In this document: piece by piece, positions 16,681 through 25,710 of the stretch | How positions within the stretch are numbered: the stretch's first letter is position 1 | How the letters are laid out: every line of letters starts with the position of its first letter | NCBI RefSeq assembly: GCF_000739775.1 | Contig: NZ_BBJH01000047.1 | Coordinates: 1-64,000, forward strand | Length of the DNA: 64,000 nt | Origin: Paraburkholderia heleia NBRC 101817 | GTDB lineage: Bacteria > Pseudomonadota > Gammaproteobacteria > Burkholderiales > Burkholderiaceae | Reading direction: 5' to 3' | Program-made: the position numbers and the translations under genes | Notes under the pieces: generated by a model | Seen by the model: only the letters and a program-made list of their open reading frames with translations | Told to the model about the DNA's origin: nothing | Database searches by the model: none

Positions 16681-17392
16681 TAACGAAACGCATGCCTCCG
16701 GCACGGTACGCATCCTGGTTTGGGATGCTCCCATACGTGTGTTCCACTGGCTGATGGTTGTCTCATTCGCAGGCGCCTGGCTAACGGCCGAGAGCGAGCG
16801 ATGGCGCCTGCTGCACGTGACGTTGGGCTACACGATGGTCGGATTGGTGGCTTTTCGCATTGTCTGGGGACTTGCCGGAACGCGGTACGCGCGGTTTTCT
16901 TCGTTTGTGCGCTCGCCGCCAGCCGTGATCCAGTACGTGGCGGGCCTCGCCCGGGGACGCCCGCAACGGCACGTCGGTCACAATCCAGCAGGTGCAATCG
17001 CGATCGTTGCGATGCTGCTCCTGACGTGGGCCGTTGGGGCAACTGGCTGGGCGGAATATAACGGCACGGGCAGTGAATGGCTCGGCGAGCTGCACGAGGT
17101 GGTTGCGATCGCCATGCTTGCACTTGTGGCTATACACGTCGTCGCGGTGGTAGCGAGCAGCCTGCTGCACCGGGAAAATCTGACCGGTGCGATGGTGACG
17201 GGCTACAAGTCCGGGAGCGCCGATGAAGGGATTCGAACGGCACATTGGGGGATTGCTGCCCTGGTGATGGCAGCCGCTATTGCGTGGTGGTGGGCGCAAT
17301 GGCAGACGGCGCCGCAGTCACCGGTGACACATCAGTCCGCTGGCGCCGCCGCTCACCTCCGTGGCGATCGCGATGGTGACGACGGCGACTGA
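16652..17392 (+). CDS. Cytochrome b561-type membrane subunit
   Basis: A 246-residue integral membrane protein starting MNDIFASRTDNETHASG after an AAGGAAA ribosome site inside the diheme gene. VRILVWDAPIRVFHWLMVVSF is the usual first helix of the cytochrome b/b6-like family, with its heme histidine. Further helices carry LLHVTLGYTMVG, ELHEVVAIAMLALVAIHVVAVV and a last AHWGIAALVMAAAIAWWWA. It should oxidise quinol and pass electrons to the periplasmic diheme cytochrome and SHP. The tail is charged (GDRDGDDGD). Confidence 0.85.
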   Translation: MNDIFASRTDNETHASGTVRILVWDAPIRVFHWLMVVSFAGAWLTAESERWRLLHVTLGYTMVGLVAFRIVWGLAGTRYARFSSFVRSPPAVIQYVAGLARGRPQRHVGHNPAGAIAIVAMLLLTWAVGATGWAEYNGTGSEWLGELHEVVAIAMLALVAIHVVAVVASSLLHRENLTGAMVTGYKSGSADEGIRTAHWGIAALVMAAAIAWWWAQWQTAPQSPVTHQSAGAAAHLRGDRDGDDGD

Positions 17393-17417
17393 GCGCCATC
17401 GACAGAACTCTTCATGC

Positions 17418-17643
17418 ATGCGCATTCTGTTCGTCGAGGACGACTTCCTGCTCGGTGACGGTATCCGTGCCGGGTTGCAGCAGCAAGGCTTTCAGGTCGA
17501 CTGGGTCTGCGACGGGGAGGCCGCGCAGCGCGAGGAAGCGCGAGTTGCGAGCACAACCGTACGCAGCCGCGGTCCTCGATCTGGGCTTGCCGCGCCTGGA
17601 CGGCGCGCAGACGGGCGCGCGCGGGTGCGATCGCACCAGGTAG
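17418..17643 (+). pseudogene. Broken OmpR-type response regulator
   Basis: The frame starts as a receiver domain (MRILFVEDDFLLGDGIRAGLQQQGFQVDWVCDGEAA). Around 17520-17550 the homology moves to another frame that reads AVLDLGLPRLDG, the phosphorylation-site strand, before stopping at 17643. The rest of the receiver, the DNA-binding domain and any kinase are absent. The SHP/DHC/cytochrome b genes are often followed by a two-component pair, so this is the decayed remainder of the local regulator. Confidence 0.7.
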
Positions 17644-17818
17644 ATGATGATGCGGACGCCGTCATCGGTCAGCGTGTCGCGGCCGGCAGGGCTTGACCTG
17701 AATCAACGTGATCATAGCTCGCCGAAAGCAGCATCTCAGTATTGTGTCCATAGCACAGCGCAATCGCGCCGTGCGTGCACACGATGCCATGCAACTTGTT
17801 CACGCACGCGAGGCGATC

Positions 17819-18295
17819 ATGTGGAATGCTCGAAGACTCCTGACCATTGTAGTGATGACATTGTTGTGTGCAGCGGCTAGCGGAGTTCATGCCGGTGGGC
17901 TTGATCGAAGCGTGACCAAAAGTGACTTGACGGTTCATTTCGGCGTAGTGCCCGCAGAGAACGCACAGGCTGTGGAGCGGGGAGCAAGCGCTCCCGCAGA
18001 TACGCAGGCCGGCAGCGCCTCCAGTTACCACCTCGTCGTCGCGCTATTCGACAAGTCGAGCGGCAAGCGCGTGGACAATGTGATCGTGACGGCTAAAGTG
18101 ATCGGGCCGGCCCACAGCGCGCACAAGCAAACGCAAGTGAAGCCTCTGCAGGAATTGCGGATCAATGATACGGTGACTTACGGCAACTACTTCGACATGT
18201 CGTGGGAGGGCCACTATCGCATCGATCTTTCGATCCAGAGAAAAGATCAGACTGAGCCGACCCGCATCCGGCTCGCATACGATCATCGTTTTTGA
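17819..18295 (+). CDS. Periplasmic hypothetical protein, YtkA/FixH-like
   Basis: The ATG at 17819 gives 158 residues with a signal peptide (MWNARRLLTIVVMTLLCAAASGVHA). The mature part has a beta-sandwich look: YHLVVALFDKSSGKRVDNVIVTAKVIGP, then YGNYFDMSWEGHYRIDLSIQRK and TRIRLAYDHRF. This resembles YtkA/FixH-type domains found near cytochrome and copper genes, but the match is weak. It follows the cytochrome set by about 170 bases. The substrate or partner is unknown. Confidence 0.6.
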   Translation: MWNARRLLTIVVMTLLCAAASGVHAGGLDRSVTKSDLTVHFGVVPAENAQAVERGASAPADTQAGSASSYHLVVALFDKSSGKRVDNVIVTAKVIGPAHSAHKQTQVKPLQELRINDTVTYGNYFDMSWEGHYRIDLSIQRKDQTEPTRIRLAYDHRF

Positions 18296-18787
18296 CCGGG
18301 CATCGTGCACCTGAATCAGCTGGCCGGCACACCCGGTCAGTTACCCGTTCTCGCCGCAGGCGCGCCGGTGCTGGTCCGCTTGCACGTTGCGGGCTTTCGC
18401 GCAACATGCAAGCGGGTCACGAATACCGATTTTTTTTCAGCGCAGGATCTCGTGAGCGCAGCGTGTGCGTCACGGTCGCCGGAAATGACGCCGATCACGC
18501 GCTTTGCTCGTCAGCCCACCTTATTGGCCTGCTCCTTCGCAAGCAGGCGTTGAGCCTGTCTATTTTGAAGCGGGAAGCAGCTCGGCGCTGAACGCATTGC
18601 ATATCCGGCGGGGAAAAGGCCGTAGATATTGGGCGCTCCCGGCAGGCGCAGCGTGTTGCCAGGCTGGGACAGCGGTTGTCATATCAAATGACTGCTTGCG
18701 GCGGCATGAGCGTGCGTGACGTCGTGGTCCGGCTGGTTGTGCAATGATAGCCAGAGGGACAGGGGTTCAGACTGGCAAGGAGCGGAT
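18296..18787. other. Intergenic region, nothing recognised
   Basis: About 490 bases. Open frames on the plus strand are arginine/serine-rich shadows without family features. It ends in the AAGGAGCGG ribosome site of the next gene. Confidence 0.4.
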
Positions 18788-20296
18788 ATGGAATCGCGTA
18801 TTCAGAACGCATCGTTTGCGGCGAAGCGGATGCCGGCCGGCGCGGCCGCTGCGCTGATTCAACCGGGAATGACGGTGGGCATGAGCGGGTTTACCGGCTC
18901 GGGCTATCCGAAGGCCGTGCCGCTGGAGCTTGCACGCCTGATCGAGGGCGCGCACGCGCGGGGCGAACGTTTTGCGATTCGCGTGCTCACGGGCGCATCG
19001 ACGGCGCCGGAGCTCGACGGGGCGCTCGCCAAGGTGGGCGGAATCGACTTTCGTCTGCCCTATCAGAGCGATCCCGAACTGCGCGTCCGCATCAACCGGG
19101 GCGAGATCGAGTACATGGACATCCATCTCGGCCAGGTGGCCCAGTACGCGTGGTTCGGTTTTCTCGGCCCGATCGACCTGGCAGTGATCGAAGTCGCGGG
19201 CGTCCTGCCCGATGGGCGCCTGATTCCCTCGACTTCCGTGGGCAACAACAAGACATGGCTCGATCTGGCGAGCCGGGTGATCGTCGAAGTGAACTCGAAT
19301 CAGCCTGCCGGACTCGACGGCATGCACGACATCTATTACGGCACGGCACTGCCGCCGGAGCGCAAGCCGATTCCGCTCGTCGCGCCCGGCGACCGTATCG
19401 GCGAGCCGTATCTGCGCGTCGATCCCGCGAAGGTGGTGGCCGTGGTCGAGACCCATGCGCCCGACCGTCTGGGCCGCTTCGCCGAGCCCGACGAGATCAG
19501 TGCGCGCATCGCCGGGCATCTCGTCGAATTCTTCCGGCACGAGATTTCAGTCGGAAGGCTGCGGCCCGAGTTGCTGCCGCTGCAATCGGGCGTGGGCAAT
19601 ATTGCCAACGCCGTGCTGGGCGGCCTGCGCGACGGCGGTTTCGAAAACCTCAGCGCGTTCACCGAAGTGATTCAGGACGGCATGCTGGACCTGATCCGCA
19701 CCGACACGATGCGCGTGGCCTCGGCCACGGCGCTTTCGCTGAGCCCCGAGGGCGTCGACGAATTCCAGCGCAACATTGCCCACTATCGCAGCCGCATCGT
19801 GCTGCGTCCGCAGGAAATCTCGAACCATGCCGAACTGGTGCGGCGTCTGGGCTGCATCGCCATCAACGGCATGGTGGAGGCGGACATCTACGGCAACGTC
19901 AATTCCACGCACGTGGCGGGCACGTCGATCATCAACGGCATCGGCGGGTCGGGCGACTTTGCGCGCAACGGCTTCCTGTCGTGCTTCGTGACCCCGAGCA
20001 TTGCGAAGAACGGCGCCATCTCATGCATCGTGCCCATGGCAAGCCACGTGGACCACACCGAGCACGACGTGACCGTGATCGTCACCGAGCAGGGGCTCGC
20101 GGACCTGCGCGGGCTCTCGCCCAAGCAGCGCGCGAGGGCCATCATCGCGCAATGCGCACATCCCGATTATCGTCCGCTGCTTGAAGACTATTTCGAGCGC
20201 GCCTGCCGCGAGAGCGTAGGCAAGCATACGCCGCATCTGCTCGACGAGGCGTTGTCGTGGCATTGGCGTTTTGTGGAGAGCGGGCGCATGCGCTGA
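18788..20296 (+). CDS. Acetyl-CoA hydrolase/succinate:acetate CoA-transferase family
   Basis: A 502-residue cytoplasmic enzyme of the AarC/SucC/Cat1 group, which moves CoA between acyl-CoA (succinyl- or acetyl-) and acetate or another acid. A clear AAGGAGCGG site sets the start at 18788. Family blocks include GMSGFTGSGYPKAVP near the N-terminus, LLPLQSGVGNIANAV, RPQEISNHAELVRRLG, ADIYGNVNSTHVAGT and GIGGSGDFARNGFLS, with VTEQGLADLRGLSPKQRA near the end. It stands alone, convergent with the efflux operon. It could serve acetate handling under fermentative conditions. Confidence 0.9.
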   Translation: MESRIQNASFAAKRMPAGAAAALIQPGMTVGMSGFTGSGYPKAVPLELARLIEGAHARGERFAIRVLTGASTAPELDGALAKVGGIDFRLPYQSDPELRVRINRGEIEYMDIHLGQVAQYAWFGFLGPIDLAVIEVAGVLPDGRLIPSTSVGNNKTWLDLASRVIVEVNSNQPAGLDGMHDIYYGTALPPERKPIPLVAPGDRIGEPYLRVDPAKVVAVVETHAPDRLGRFAEPDEISARIAGHLVEFFRHEISVGRLRPELLPLQSGVGNIANAVLGGLRDGGFENLSAFTEVIQDGMLDLIRTDTMRVASATALSLSPEGVDEFQRNIAHYRSRIVLRPQEISNHAELVRRLGCIAINGMVEADIYGNVNSTHVAGTSIINGIGGSGDFARNGFLSCFVTPSIAKNGAISCIVPMASHVDHTEHDVTVIVTEQGLADLRGLSPKQRARAIIAQCAHPDYRPLLEDYFERACRESVGKHTPHLLDEALSWHWRFVESGRMR

Positions 20297-20315
20297 GGCG
20301 GCGCGCCGCGCTCGC

Positions 20316-21770
20316 TCATGGGGCCGCGGCGGCGTCGACGGGGTGCGTATCGTCTGCTGACCAGCCGCCGCCTAATGCCAGGTAGAGCCGCACGGTTGCC
20401 AGCGCGGCGGCGGTATTGGCCTCGTCGAGGTCGTCTTCGCGCGAAATGGCGTCGATGCGCGCGTCGAGCACGTCTTGCAGCGTGCGCTGTCCGCCTTCGT
20501 AAAGCCGCTGGACCTGCCCGGCGTTGCGCATGCCAAGCTCGCGCGCGGCGTCGAGATGGGCGCGGCGCGCGTCGAGTCCGTAGCGTACGCCGTAGGCGCT
20601 GTCCACTTCCTCCAGCGTCTGGAGCAGTGTCTTGTCATGCAGCGCGAGCGCCGCCTGCAAGCGCGCGTCGTTGGCTGCCACGTTCGCGCGCAGGCGTCCC
20701 GCGTTGAAAATCGGCAGATCGGCGCCAATGCCGACGAGGCCGGCCGCACCGGAGAGTCCGGGCAGGCCGTTCAGGCGCACATGGCCATCGAGGCCGATGA
20801 ACGTGAGATAAAAGCGCGGCAGCAAGTCCGCCTTCGCGCTGCCGAGCCGTGCCGCCGCCGCACGTACGAGCGCGGCGCTCGCGCGCACGTCGGGGCGGCG
20901 CTCCAGCACGCTCGACGGCAGTTCGCCCGAAGGCGGGGCGGGGATGCGCAGCGGGCCTGGCGCAGCGAGCCGTTCGGCCTCCTGCGCGGGCCTGCCGCTC
21001 AGCATGGCGAGCCGCCGCTCGCGCACTTCGATCTGGCTCACGAGCACGCCGCGCTGCGCTTCGCGTTGAGCGATGCGCTCGCTCACGCGATCGACGTCCG
21101 CGCGGGCTGCCTCGCCCGCGTCGAAGCGCGCTGCCGTGTAGCGTTCCAGCGCGCGCAAGGTATCGAGACTGCGATCGAGCACGGCGAGACGCCGCTGGAG
21201 TCCTTGCGCCTCCAGATAGTTTTGCGCGACTTCTCCTGCGATGGCGATGCGCGTGCCGCGCAGCTTTTCCTGTTCGGCGCTCGCAAGGGCTGAGGCGGCC
21301 TGCGCGTCGCTTGCGCGCGCGCCGAACACGTCGACTTCCCACACGGCCGTCACGCCGCCCGCATAGGCGTCGAGATCCGGCGAGTGGTCCGGCGCGATGG
21401 CAGGCTCGCGCAGATCGCCAAACGCGTGGGCTGCGCCCGCCTGCGCCGAGAGTGCCGGATAGCGGGCGGACTGTGCGATGGCCGCCAATGCACGCGCTTC
21501 CTGGACGCGTGCCTGTGCAATGCGCAGATCGGTGTTCGCGCGCAACGCCTGCTCGATCGTGTCGGTGAGCGCGGGGTCCTGCCACGCACGCCACCAATGG
21601 GCGAGATCCGGAGCGCTTTGCGGCGCGGCTACGGGGACTTCGGTGAAGGTCGCGGGCACGTCGCGCTGCGGTGGAATCGGCACTTCGACAAACGACGTGC
21701 ATGCGGCAAGCGCAATCGGCATGAGCGAAATGAGGCGGGCGGCGCGCATCGGACGGCAAGCGTGTTTCAT
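20316..21770 (-). CDS. NodT-type outer-membrane efflux factor
   Basis: A 484-residue lipoprotein of the TolC-like efflux family (NodT group). The signal ends in the lipobox LAAC, with C24 as lipid anchor. Two repeated coiled-coil and strand halves are visible (ANTDLRIAQARVQEARALAAIAQSARYPALSAQAG, and later NVAANDARLQAALALHDKTLLQTLEEVDSAYG). It forms the outer-membrane exit duct. It is the last gene of the efflux operon, 7 bases after the permease gene, completing an adaptor/ABC/outer-membrane-factor pump. Confidence 0.92.
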   Translation of the reverse strand: MKHACRPMRAARLISLMPIALAACTSFVEVPIPPQRDVPATFTEVPVAAPQSAPDLAHWWRAWQDPALTDTIEQALRANTDLRIAQARVQEARALAAIAQSARYPALSAQAGAAHAFGDLREPAIAPDHSPDLDAYAGGVTAVWEVDVFGARASDAQAASALASAEQEKLRGTRIAIAGEVAQNYLEAQGLQRRLAVLDRSLDTLRALERYTAARFDAGEAARADVDRVSERIAQREAQRGVLVSQIEVRERRLAMLSGRPAQEAERLAAPGPLRIPAPPSGELPSSVLERRPDVRASAALVRAAAARLGSAKADLLPRFYLTFIGLDGHVRLNGLPGLSGAAGLVGIGADLPIFNAGRLRANVAANDARLQAALALHDKTLLQTLEEVDSAYGVRYGLDARRAHLDAARELGMRNAGQVQRLYEGGQRTLQDVLDARIDAISREDDLDEANTAAALATVRLYLALGGGWSADDTHPVDAAAAP

Positions 21771-21777
21771 CGAAGGA

Positions 21778-22905
21778 TCAGCCCTGTTGCGCGAGCATGG
21801 AGCGAAAGCGCGTCAACGCCAGCGCGAGAAAGAACGCGCCCGCGGCGCTCACGCCTGCGAGCTGCGGCCAGACAATCTCGAGACCCGCACCGCGAAACAG
21901 GATCGCCTGGGTGAGCGAGACGAATTGTGTGGTCGGCAGAAGATTCACGAATGGCTGCATTGCCTGCGGCATGCTCTGCACCGGCGTGGCCGCGCCCGAG
22001 AGCAGATAGGCGACCGCGTAGGTCGGCACCGCAAGCAGTCCGAACTGGGGCATGGCGGGCGCGAGCGTAGCGAGCCACATGCCCAGCGCCGTCACGGAAA
22101 AGAGGTAGAGCGCCGTGCTGAGGGCGAAGAGCGCGAGCGAGCCTTGCAGCGGCACGCCGAGCCACAGGTGCACGACGAGGGCGAGCGAAATGAGGGAAAC
22201 GGCGAAGATCACGAAGCCGTTTGCCAGAATCTTGGCCGCGGCGATCTCGCTGGCGCGCACGGGCATGACGAGCAGATGCTCGATCGTGCCGTGCTCGCGC
22301 TCGCGAATCACGGCCGCGCCTACCAGGATGATCGAGAGCACCGTGATGTTGACGACGATCTGCATCGTCGAGCTGAACCAGTACGACTCCATGTTCGGAT
22401 TGAACAGCACACGCACGACGGCGTTGGCCGGCGTGGACGTTTCAATGCCGCGCGCGTGCAGGAACGCGAGCGTTTCGCGAGTGAAGATCGCCTCCAGATA
22501 CGCGGTGCCGAGCCCCGCCTGGGTCATGGCGGTCGCGTCCACGAGCACCTGGACGGCGGGCGCGCGTCCGGCCAGCACGTCGGCTTCGAAGCGCGGCGGA
22601 ATCTCCACGGCGAAGATATAGGCGCCACGATCGAGGGCCGCATCTATCGCACCCCGGTCCACGTCGACGGGCGGCTTGAAGTACGGCGGCAGGATCGCGG
22701 CGCGCAACTGGCGCGCAAGGTCGGAATGGTCAGCATCGACGATGGCAACCGAGGCGTTGGACACCTCCGCCTTGATGCCCTTCGCAACGGAGTACACGGC
22801 AAGCGTGAAGGCGAACGCGATCAGCGCCATGAGCGTCGCGTCGCGCAGGAGGCTGAACAGCTCCTTGCGTGCGAGCCGCGCGACGTTCTTGAGCCATTGC
22901 TTCAT
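21778..22905 (-). CDS. ABC-2 type permease (YhhJ-like)
   Basis: A 375-residue inner-membrane permease. One N-terminal helix (LLRDATLMALIAFAFTLAVYS) is followed by a large periplasmic domain, then five C-terminal helices, with REREHGTIEHLLVMPVRASEI just before the core and LSGAATPVQSMPQAMQPFVNLLPTTQFV near the end. This is the ABC-2 export architecture. The start is 3 bases after the stop of the fused ATPase gene. It probably pairs with the permease half of that protein. Confidence 0.9.
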   Translation of the reverse strand: MKQWLKNVARLARKELFSLLRDATLMALIAFAFTLAVYSVAKGIKAEVSNASVAIVDADHSDLARQLRAAILPPYFKPPVDVDRGAIDAALDRGAYIFAVEIPPRFEADVLAGRAPAVQVLVDATAMTQAGLGTAYLEAIFTRETLAFLHARGIETSTPANAVVRVLFNPNMESYWFSSTMQIVVNITVLSIILVGAAVIREREHGTIEHLLVMPVRASEIAAAKILANGFVIFAVSLISLALVVHLWLGVPLQGSLALFALSTALYLFSVTALGMWLATLAPAMPQFGLLAVPTYAVAYLLSGAATPVQSMPQAMQPFVNLLPTTQFVSLTQAILFRGAGLEIVWPQLAGVSAAGAFFLALALTRFRSMLAQQG

Positions 22906-22908
22906 TGT

Positions 22909-25707
22909 TCAGGTCTCCTGTTTTGGCAGCAGGCAGTAGGCGGCGAGCAGGTAGACGAGCGCGAAGCCGAGCAGCGCCCCGTACATCGGTGCGAAACTGC
23001 CGGCGCCGAGGCCCTTCGCAAAGCAGCCGAGGCTCACGAGCTGAAACCACGACGACGGAAACGCGAGACCCGCCCAGTAGCTGCTGCCCGTGAGCGTGGA
23101 GACGGGATAGAGCAGGCCGGAGAAGTTCACGGACGGAATCAGGCACAGGATCGCGGTGCCGAAGATCGCCGCTACCTGCGAGCGCACGAAGGTCGAGACG
23201 AGCAGCCCGAGCGCGGTTGTGGCGAACACGAAGAGCAGCGCTCCCAATGAGAGCGCGATGAGCGAGCCCTTGAGCGGTACGCGCAGGACGCTCACCGTGA
23301 GCAGCACGAGCACGGCGTAGCTCAGCATCGCGAGCGCGACATAGGGCAACTGCTTGCCGAGCAGATATTCGCCCGCGCTGGCCGGCGAAGCGTGCAGGTT
23401 CGTGATCGAGCCCATTTCCTTTTCGCGTACGACGCCCAGCGCGGTGAGCATGGCCGGGATCAGGATCAGCGCGAGCATGACAATGCCGGGCGTGATCGCA
23501 TAGATGCTGCGAAACGACTCGTTGTAGACGAAGCGCGTTTCCACGCGCATGGGCAGCGGAGGTTGCGCGAGCGGCGCACGCGCCTGCCACGTCCGCATGA
23601 AGCCGAACAGTACGGCGTCCACGTAGGTCGCGATGGTTGCACCGGGGAACGGACTCGATCCGTCCACGTGGAACGAGATTTCGGGGCGGCGCTGAGCAAG
23701 CAGGTCGCGGCCGAAATCCGGGGGGATCTCGATCACGAGCTGCGCATCGGCGGCGCGCAGCAGGCGGGTTGCGTCGGGTTCGCTGTGCGCGGCGCCCACC
23801 GGCTCGAAGTAGCGGGAGCCCGCGAATTGCTCGACCAGCTCGCGGCTCGCGAGGCTCTGGTCGCGGTCCAGCACCGCGAAACGCACGTTCTCGACGTCGA
23901 ACGAAACGCTCCACGCCGCCGCGAGCAGCAGCACGACCGGGCCGAGCAGTGCGAAGGCGAGGCGCAGGCGGTCGCGGGCGAGCTCGATGGATTCACGCCG
24001 CGCAAATGCCCAGACGCGCGCCAGCGCTACCGATGGCGACCACCGGTGCGTGGTGCGCGCCGCGTTGTCTGCCGCGCGCGCATCGTGTGGCTCGTGCTGC
24101 GCGGCAACAGGAGGCGCCGGGCGTGCCCCGGGCGGCGGCGCGTCCTGCGCCTGCGCTTCTTCGAGCCAGGCGATGAACGCTTCTTCGAGCGTCGCCGCAT
24201 GGCGTGTCTCGCGCAATGCTTGCGGGCTGCCTATCGCGAGCACCCGCCCGCGATGCATCAGCGAGATGCGGTCGCAGCGTTCGGCTTCGTTCATGAAGTG
24301 CGTGGAGATGAACAGCGTGACCGCCTGCTCGCGCGAGAGCCGCGCGAGATGCCGCCAGAACATGTCGCGCGCGGCGGGATCGACGCCCGATGTCGGCTCG
24401 TCGAGGATCAGCACTTCCGGTCCGTGCAGGCAGGCCGCCGCAAGCTGCAGGCGCTGGCGGATGCCGAGCGGCAGGCTCGCGGGCCGCTCGTCGGCGCAGG
24501 CCTGCAGCTCGAAGCTCGCGAGCGCGGTGTGCACGGCGCGCCGCGCCGCTTCTCCTTCCATGCGATAGAGCCGCGCGTGCAGGTCGAGGTTCTGGCGCAC
24601 GCTCAACTCTTCATAAAGCGAGAACGACTGCGACATGTAGCCGATCCTCATGCGCGTGCCCATATCGGACGCGTCGACGCGTTTGCCCAGCAGCATGGCC
24701 GAGCCTTCGCTCGCGTCGAGAAGGCCGGTTAGCATCTTCATCGTGGTTGTCTTGCCGCAGCCGTTCGAGCCGAGGAAGCCAAAAATTTCGCCGCGCTCGA
24801 TGCGAAAGCTCACGTGGTCGACCGCGACGAACGCGCCGAAACGGCGCGTGAGGCCGTGGGCTTCGATCGCGGGCGCGCCGTCCGACCGGATCTGCGCTCC
24901 GATCGCGAAATGCTCTGCACGTCCACGCCGTTGCGGCGGCAGGAGCGAAATGTAGGCCGCTTCGAGACTGTGGGTGCCGGCGCGCTGCAGCACGGCGTCG
25001 GTGCGTTCGCTGACGAGCACGCGTCCATTGTCCATTGCCACCAGATGCGCGAAGCGCTGTGCCTCCTCCATATACGCGGTGGCGACCAGCACGGTCATCG
25101 CGCCGTGCGCGGCGCGCAGCTCGTCCACGAGGGTCCAGAACTGGCGGCGCGAGAGTGGATCGACGCCGGTGGTGGGTTCGTCGAGGATCAGCAGGTCGGG
25201 GTCGTGCACCAGTGCACAGCACAAACCGAGCTTCTGCTTCATGCCACCCGAGAGCTTGCCCGCAGGGCGTTCGCGGAAGGGCGCGAGTCCCGTCGCCTCC
25301 AGCAGCCGCGCCACGCGAGCAGCACGCTCGCGCGCCGGCAGGCCGAACAGGCGGCCGAAGAAGTCCACGTTTTCGCAGACCGAGAGCGAGGGATAGAGAT
25401 TGCGCCCGAGCCCCTGCGGCATGTAGGCGATGCGCGGCAGCATGCGCTCGCGCGCGCTGCGCACGCGCAGATCAGCGCCGAAGACCGATATTTCGCCATC
25501 CTGAATGCGCTTCACACCTGAGATAAGGGCGAGCAGCGTGGACTTGCCGATTCCATCGGGGCCGATCAGCCCGATCGTCGTTCGCGATGGCAGCGCGAGC
25601 GAGACATTGTCGAGCGCGAGAGCCGCGCCGTAGCGGTGCGAGAGGCGTTCGATGCGGATCTCGTCCGCGCTCGCCCCGCGTGGCGTGCCGGTTTCCTGCG
25701 TGCGCAT
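22909..25707 (-). CDS. Fused double ABC ATPase-permease (RbbA/YhiH-like)
   Basis: A 932-residue fusion. The first ATPase has Walker A GPDGIGKST near 52, signature LSGGMKQKL and Walker B LLILDEPTTGVDP. The second has GSNGCGKTTT near 315, the degenerate signature LPLGIRQRL and VLILDEPTSGVDP. From about residue 560 an ABC-2 permease domain follows, with VVREKEMGSITNLHASPASAGE and helices to the end. It matches the E. coli YhiH/RbbA organisation beside YhiI and YhhJ homologues, as here. The system likely exports a drug-like or hydrophobic compound; the substrate is unknown. Confidence 0.92.
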   Translation of the reverse strand: MRTQETGTPRGASADEIRIERLSHRYGAALALDNVSLALPSRTTIGLIGPDGIGKSTLLALISGVKRIQDGEISVFGADLRVRSARERMLPRIAYMPQGLGRNLYPSLSVCENVDFFGRLFGLPARERAARVARLLEATGLAPFRERPAGKLSGGMKQKLGLCCALVHDPDLLILDEPTTGVDPLSRRQFWTLVDELRAAHGAMTVLVATAYMEEAQRFAHLVAMDNGRVLVSERTDAVLQRAGTHSLEAAYISLLPPQRRGRAEHFAIGAQIRSDGAPAIEAHGLTRRFGAFVAVDHVSFRIERGEIFGFLGSNGCGKTTTMKMLTGLLDASEGSAMLLGKRVDASDMGTRMRIGYMSQSFSLYEELSVRQNLDLHARLYRMEGEAARRAVHTALASFELQACADERPASLPLGIRQRLQLAAACLHGPEVLILDEPTSGVDPAARDMFWRHLARLSREQAVTLFISTHFMNEAERCDRISLMHRGRVLAIGSPQALRETRHAATLEEAFIAWLEEAQAQDAPPPGARPAPPVAAQHEPHDARAADNAARTTHRWSPSVALARVWAFARRESIELARDRLRLAFALLGPVVLLLAAAWSVSFDVENVRFAVLDRDQSLASRELVEQFAGSRYFEPVGAAHSEPDATRLLRAADAQLVIEIPPDFGRDLLAQRRPEISFHVDGSSPFPGATIATYVDAVLFGFMRTWQARAPLAQPPLPMRVETRFVYNESFRSIYAITPGIVMLALILIPAMLTALGVVREKEMGSITNLHASPASAGEYLLGKQLPYVALAMLSYAVLVLLTVSVLRVPLKGSLIALSLGALLFVFATTALGLLVSTFVRSQVAAIFGTAILCLIPSVNFSGLLYPVSTLTGSSYWAGLAFPSSWFQLVSLGCFAKGLGAGSFAPMYGALLGFALVYLLAAYCLLPKQET

Positions 25708-25710
25708 CGC

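Noticed and set aside
18305..18591. Short overlapping plus-strand frames after the YtkA-like gene
   Set aside because: Two frames, neither with a ribosome site or family pattern; composition is like random GC-rich DNA.
21478..23250. 590-codon open frame on the plus strand over the efflux genes
   Set aside because: It lies antisense to two well-supported genes, its translation is Arg/Glu/His-rich without family motifs, and high GC gives long antisense frames.
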